Origin: Flavobacterium lutivivi
Lineage (GTDB): Bacteria > Bacteroidota > Bacteroidia > Flavobacteriales > Flavobacteriaceae
Reading direction: 5' to 3'
Assembly (NCBI RefSeq): GCF_014642275.1
Contig: NZ_BMIM01000003.1
Location: 186,001-250,000, forward strand
DNA length: 64,000 nt
Part shown: one piece after another, positions 63,598-64,000 of the stretch
Layout of the letters: the number at the start of each line of letters is the position of its first letter
Position numbering within the stretch: the stretch's first letter is position 1
Program-made: the position numbers and the translations under genes
The notes under the pieces: model-generated
Told to the model about the DNA's origin: nothing
Databases searched by the model: none
The model's input: only the letters and a program-made list of their open reading frames with translations

Positions 63598-63933
63598 TTA
63601 AGGTTTAATTTTTTCAGCTTCTATGTCAGCTTTTAGTTGTTCAATTTTTTTCTCTTGGCGAATTATCAATTTGTCAATTTGTGCTCTTTCCCAGTTTTTA
63701 TTCATAAAGCTATCTGTTATAAAAACTTTTATAAAATGCAGAACAAATAAAAACACCCAAAAAGTAACTGCCCAAATCCACCAATTTGTTTGAGGATAAA
63801 TATTCAAAAATCTATTAGAAACAAAAAGAAGTATGCTTCCCAAAAAAAGTAAAACAAAATGATAATAAAGCAGTTTTTTTTGTTTTATTCTTTTTCGAGC
63901 ATATTCATACAATTCGTGTTGTTCACTGTTCAT
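63598..63933 (-). CDS. 2TM-domain protein
   Basis: 111 aa membrane protein of the Bacteroidota 2TM family. The N-terminal signature YEYARKRIKQKKLLYYHFV precedes helix 1 (about 26-46), helix 2 is about 52-74, and a charged helical tail follows (IRQEKKIEQLKADIEAEK). The family is of unknown function and is sometimes found next to histidine kinases; here it stands before folA. Confidence 0.88.
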   Translation of the reverse strand: MNSEQHELYEYARKRIKQKKLLYYHFVLLFLGSILLFVSNRFLNIYPQTNWWIWAVTFWVFLFVLHFIKVFITDSFMNKNWERAQIDKLIIRQEKKIEQLKADIEAEKIKP

Positions 63934-64000
63934 AGTCGATGAATTTTAGGTTTAAATATAAGATTTATTTTTATAAATAAAAAAACTGTCATTAATGAAT

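Overview
The window is a stretch of chromosome from a low-GC member of the Bacteroidota, almost certainly a Flavobacterium or a close relative in the Flavobacteriaceae. The evidence is the SusC/SusD-type outer membrane pair, an amylase with a type IX secretion (T9SS) sorting tail, a PorT-like T9SS protein, TamL, a class II HMG-CoA reductase next to a GYDIA-type GHMP kinase, and repeated TAnnTTTG promoter elements of the Bacteroidota primary sigma factor. I see no phage, insertion sequence, CRISPR array or rRNA operon, and no gene-free stretch longer than about 225 bp.

Region 1 (1-15.9 kb) is a starch/maltodextrin utilisation locus. On the minus strand lie a MFS sugar transporter, beta-phosphoglucomutase, a GH65 maltose phosphorylase and a SusA-like GH13 enzyme cut by the window edge. 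A LacI-family regulator precedes them. On the plus strand follow susC, susD, a susE-like lipoprotein and a large GH13 amylase with a T9SS tail. The likely flow is: surface amylase cuts starch, SusC/D/E capture and import maltodextrins, the periplasmic SusA-like enzyme trims them, the MFS protein imports maltose, and phosphorylase plus mutase give glucose and glucose-6-phosphate. CG-centred palindromes sit on both sides of lacI, ahead of each arm.

Region 2 (15.9-31 kb) holds an AsmA-like protein, tRNA-Phe, a tight envelope operon (coaX, an outer membrane protein, a TPR protein, lptC, a small membrane protein, a CorC/HlyC protein), a PpiD-like foldase, two mevalonate-pathway genes and dipeptidyl peptidase IV.

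Region 3 (31-38.6 kb) has an unrecognised membrane protein, an esterase-like lipoprotein, three consecutive POT peptide transporters and a periplasmic thioredoxin-like protein. With DPP-IV it looks like a peptide-scavenging neighbourhood.

Region 4 (38.6-64 kb) is mostly housekeeping: comEC, an NlpC/P60 hydrolase, lpxB and surE; a Prc protease; a small lipoprotein whose start codon seems to have lost one base; a coiled-coil exported protein; a secreted nuclease; the mreB-mreC-mreD-mrdA-rodA shape operon; purH; an ABC permease; accD; fbaA; tamL; a TrmH-type methyltransferase; porT; ubiE/menG; folA and a 2TM protein.

Several starts were moved inward from the longest open frame. In several of these the longest frame's first codon overlaps a TAnnTTTG promoter element (AsmA-like gene, tamL) or lies just beside one (lacI, ubiE). 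I did not find a clearly new multi-gene system. The most noteworthy items are the LacI operator pair, the damaged lipoprotein start, the cysteine-free AccD N-terminus, the metal-ligand-less ComEC tail, and a strong hairpin between mreB and mreC.
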